In this document: positions 4,441-6,228 of the stretch, piece by piece
Layout: every line of letters starts with the position of its first letter
How positions within the stretch are numbered: position 1 is the first letter of the stretch
Assembly (NCBI GenBank): GCA_003523945.1
Contig: DOFS01000333.1
Span: 1-6,228 of the forward strand
Reading direction: 5' to 3'
Length of the DNA: 6,228 nt
Origin: Nitrospiraceae bacterium
Lineage (GTDB): Bacteria > Nitrospirota > Nitrospiria > Nitrospirales > UBA8639
Notes under the pieces: generated by a model
Told to the model about the DNA's origin: nothing
Database searches by the model: none
Seen by the model: the letters and a program-made list of their open reading frames with translations, nothing else
Program-made: the position numbers and the translations under genes

Positions 4441-5865
4441 TTGAAGCGCAAAAATTGGACTTTTTTACTCGTGATCGTGGGCTTAGCGAATGGGTCACTT
4501 TTTTTGCCTTTAGCCATGGAGAGCCTGCATGCGGCGACAGTGCCGGATATTCGAGGCACCTGGACGTATGGACCGTCTAGTTTTTCGCGAACAGGATGTC
4601 AAAACCCTCTGGATAACATATCCTTCAACGACCCCGGTGGGGGAACTTTCAGCATTACAAACCAAACTGGCGCCAACATTAGTTTCACTGCAATGGATAC
4701 CGAGAGTGATGGCGGAGATACCATTAGAGAAACCTTCACATACACAGGAACTGTGGCGTCGGACGGAACGGTGAATGCCTCAAGTAACTATGTGGTTACC
4801 CTCAACGGGGTATTTTGGTATAGCGGCACCTCGACAGTATTGGGCACACTCGTTGGAAATACCTTTACGGGAATCGAAACCGGCATGGACCTTGTGGGGG
4901 ATACCTGTCAATGGACCCAGACGGGAACGGACACCAGGAGTGGTCCCATCCCTCCTCCTATTGTTCTACCCATCAATACGCCTTATGACCTCAATGGAGA
5001 TGGGAAGGGCGACCTGATCTGGCGCAATACAAACACCGGGAGCACGGCCATCTGGATAATGAACGGGACCGTCCGGGCCTCGGTCGGCTTCCCCGGCGGA
5101 GTGCCGCTTAACTGGCAAATTGCGGGAATCAGCGATGTGACGGGGGATGGCAAGGCCGATGTCATCTGGCGCAATGGAACCAACGGGGCGGTGGCGATCT
5201 GGGTGATGAACGGCACAATCGTGACGTCCACGGGCTTTCCCGGCAGCGCACCGACCACTTGGGCCATCCAGGCCGTCGGGGATGTCAACGGGGATGGGAA
5301 AGCCGATCTGATATGGCGCAACAACAGTGACGGCAACACAGCCATCTGGTTGATGAACGGAACAGCCCTGGCCTCAGTTGCCTTCCCGGGCGGGGTGCCG
5401 CTTAACTGGCAAATTGCGGGAATTGGCGATGTGACGGGGGATGGCAAGGCCGATGTCATCTGGCGCAATGGCGCCAACGGCGCGGTGGCGATCTGGGTGA
5501 TGAACGGCACAATCGTGACGTCCACGGGCTTTCCCGGTAGCACCTCCACGGATTGGAAGATTGTGGGTGTTGGCGATTTTAATGGCAATGGGAAGGCCGA
5601 TCTTATTTGGAAAAATGACACAAGCGACATCGTGGCCATCTGGCTGCTAAATGGGACCTCTATTGCTTCGTCTAAAATTCTTGGCGGCATCGCCTCGGCG
5701 TGGGAGATTGAGCAGGTGGGGGATATGAATAAAGATGGTAAAGCGGACGTGGTCTTGAAGAATACGACCACAGGGGAGGTGAAAGTCTGGCTGATGAATG
5801 GAGTAAACGTGATTGGAATCGGCTCTCCTGACACAGTCGCCATCGACTGGGACATTCAACCCTAG
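4441..5865 (+). CDS. Secreted FG-GAP/VCBS-like repeat protein with six 49-residue repeats
   Basis: From TTG 4441 the product has 474 residues. Residues 1-31 form a Sec signal peptide (MKRK, a hydrophobic core, cleavage near SLHA-AT). Residues about 32-165 are rich in G, T and S, look all-beta, and hold what seem to be the only two cysteines, C53 and C156, a likely disulfide. A proline-rich linker (PIPPPIVLP) follows. From D183 six repeats start at bases 4987, 5134, 5281, 5428, 5575 and 5722, exactly 147 bp apart. Each begins with a calcium-loop motif (DLNGDGKGD, DVTGDGKAD, DVNGDGKAD, DVTGDGKAD, DFNGNGKAD, DMNKDGKAD), then a W/L-R/K-N word and AIWxMNGT. Six blades suggest a closed beta-propeller, although seven is the usual number in integrin-type FG-GAP folds. 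The likely role is extracellular or periplasmic binding or adhesion; no catalytic site is seen. The repeat part looks richer in G+C than its flanks. Confidence 0.88.
   Translation: MKRKNWTFLLVIVGLANGSLFLPLAMESLHAATVPDIRGTWTYGPSSFSRTGCQNPLDNISFNDPGGGTFSITNQTGANISFTAMDTESDGGDTIRETFTYTGTVASDGTVNASSNYVVTLNGVFWYSGTSTVLGTLVGNTFTGIETGMDLVGDTCQWTQTGTDTRSGPIPPPIVLPINTPYDLNGDGKGDLIWRNTNTGSTAIWIMNGTVRASVGFPGGVPLNWQIAGISDVTGDGKADVIWRNGTNGAVAIWVMNGTIVTSTGFPGSAPTTWAIQAVGDVNGDGKADLIWRNNSDGNTAIWLMNGTALASVAFPGGVPLNWQIAGIGDVTGDGKADVIWRNGANGAVAIWVMNGTIVTSTGFPGSTSTDWKIVGVGDFNGNGKADLIWKNDTSDIVAIWLLNGTSIASSKILGGIASAWEIEQVGDMNKDGKADVVLKNTTTGEVKVWLMNGVNVIGIGSPDTVAIDWDIQP
4987..5862 (+). repeat. Tandem coding repeat, six units of 147 bp
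   Basis: Six in-frame units with a constant 147-bp period encode the calcium-loop and AIWxMNG blades; the last unit is 141 bp, ending at the stop. A higher-order 294-bp period also exists. Bases 5101-5247 and 5395-5541 differ at only 6 of 147 positions by my count, far closer than neighbouring units, which points to a recent two-unit duplication or gene conversion. Confidence 0.9.
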
Positions 5866-5955
5866 AGCGGTGACAACGCACTCGCTGAACCCCTGAAGAA
5901 AAGAGAGCAAGGCTCAAACACGAAGAAGACAAAACTCTCTTTCGGGTGATTGACC

Positions 5956-5989
5956 AAAAGCCTGCCCCACCTCGGGGCAGGCTTTTTTT
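5956..5989 (+). terminator. Strong intrinsic terminator after the FG-GAP gene
   Basis: GCCTGCCCC (5960-5968) pairs perfectly with GGGGCAGGC (5974-5982) around the 5-nt loop ACCTC, followed by seven Ts (5983-5989). Four As before the stem (5956-5959) extend the pairing and allow weaker activity on the other strand. It lies about 90 bp after the stop at 5865. Confidence 0.93.
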
Positions 5990-6060
5990 GACCCAATTGC
6001 TCATTGGGGAAAGGCCCATCTCACAATAGGCCATACCTCGAATCTACGTCGTTTGTGTAA

Positions 6061-6075
6061 TGGTCGACATGACCA
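6061..6075. promoter_or_regulatory. Small dyad upstream of the 34-codon frame
   Basis: TGGTC (6061-6065) and GACCA (6071-6075) form an inverted repeat with a 5-bp centre, about 40 bp before ATG 6117. It could be an operator, but arms of 5 bp occur often by chance. Confidence 0.15.
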
Positions 6076-6116
6076 GACGCTTGTATTTTGGAAATCATCA
6101 ACTAAGGGGATAGGAG

Positions 6117-6221
6117 ATGCATAAACGATTTTACTACCAGAGCGAGGGAGAAAAGCTCTCGTTAAGTGTCCGATGGTGGCTCATTCTCTTTACCGCTATT
6201 CTTTTATGGATTGTGAAATAA
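6117..6221 (+). CDS. Possible 34-residue single-pass membrane microprotein
   Basis: ATG 6117 follows AGGGGA (6105-6110) with a 6-nt spacer, and the frame closes with TAA at 6219-6221. The product has a charged N-terminal half (MHKRFYYQSEGEKLSLSVR), then WWLILFTAILLWIV, a 14-residue hydrophobic segment bounded by R19 and the terminal K34. The segment is rather short for a bilayer span, but its tryptophans at both ends fit membrane interfaces. It lies after the strong terminator, so it would need its own promoter, which I could not place with confidence. It could be a regulatory microprotein, or a chance frame near the window edge. No family is recognised. Confidence 0.4.
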   Translation: MHKRFYYQSEGEKLSLSVRWWLILFTAILLWIVK

Positions 6222-6228
6222 TACTCAC

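Noticed and set aside
4983..5855. 290-codon open frame on the minus strand opposite the FG-GAP gene
   Set aside because: It is the mirror of the 147-bp repeats. Absence of stops in one unit propagates to all, and its protein is repetitive with no known motif, while the plus-strand frame has a signal peptide, Shine-Dalgarno, calcium-loop repeats and terminator.
5900..5942. AAAGAGAG/CTCTCTTT inverted repeat before the strong terminator
   Set aside because: The 27-nt loop and simple purine-rich arms make it weak, and the GC-rich hairpin just downstream explains termination.
1..6228. CRISPR arrays, insertion sequences, toxin-antitoxin or defence genes
   Set aside because: No regularly spaced short repeats with unique spacers, no transposase motifs, no terminal inverted repeats with target duplications and no recognisable defence domains were seen. 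The only regular repeats are coding blades of the FG-GAP protein.

Overview
This looks like an ordinary chromosomal stretch from a bacterium with an outer compartment: two proteins carry Sec-type signal peptides, and there is a bacterial tRNA-Arg with an encoded CCA end. The FG-GAP/VCBS-like repeat style of the last large protein is one I associate from memory with environmental bacteria such as Nitrospirota and Deltaproteobacteria. That taxonomic guess is an inference of low confidence; no marker gene in the window settles it.

Layout: (1) Bases 1-1058 hold the 3' part of an exported HEAT-repeat protein whose true start lies upstream of the window. (2) Bases 1059-2433 are mostly non-coding. 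They hold a possible gene remnant (1287-1695), a tRNA-Arg(ACG) on the minus strand (1696-1771) with a recognisable sigma-70 promoter, and a possible 40-residue CxxC microprotein (2276-2398) ending in a candidate terminator. (3) Bases 2434-3878 hold two small signalling genes on the plus strand. One is a single-domain STAS protein of the anti-sigma-factor-antagonist type (best start 2626). The other is a single-domain response regulator (best start GTG 3366), with a possible sigma-54 promoter before it and a possible terminator between the two. (4) Bases 3879-4440 are a gene-poor gap with several dyads. (5) Bases 4441-5865 encode a secreted protein with an N-terminal all-beta-looking domain and six 49-residue calcium-binding-type repeats at an exact 147-bp period, followed by a strong intrinsic terminator. 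(6) Bases 6117-6221 may encode a 34-residue single-pass membrane microprotein.

How the genes relate: the STAS and receiver proteins are both output-less regulatory modules. Such proteins usually act by binding partners (a switch kinase/anti-sigma factor, a histidine kinase), and no partner is encoded here, so any shared pathway is inferred from proximity only. The HEAT and FG-GAP proteins are exported and may mediate protein-protein contacts, but nothing links them functionally. I found no CRISPR array, insertion sequence, integrase, toxin-antitoxin pair or recognisable defence system. The points most worth a second look are the internally duplicated repeat array, the start-codon corrections, the candidate sigma-54 promoter, the possible decayed gene beside the tRNA, and the two microprotein candidates.
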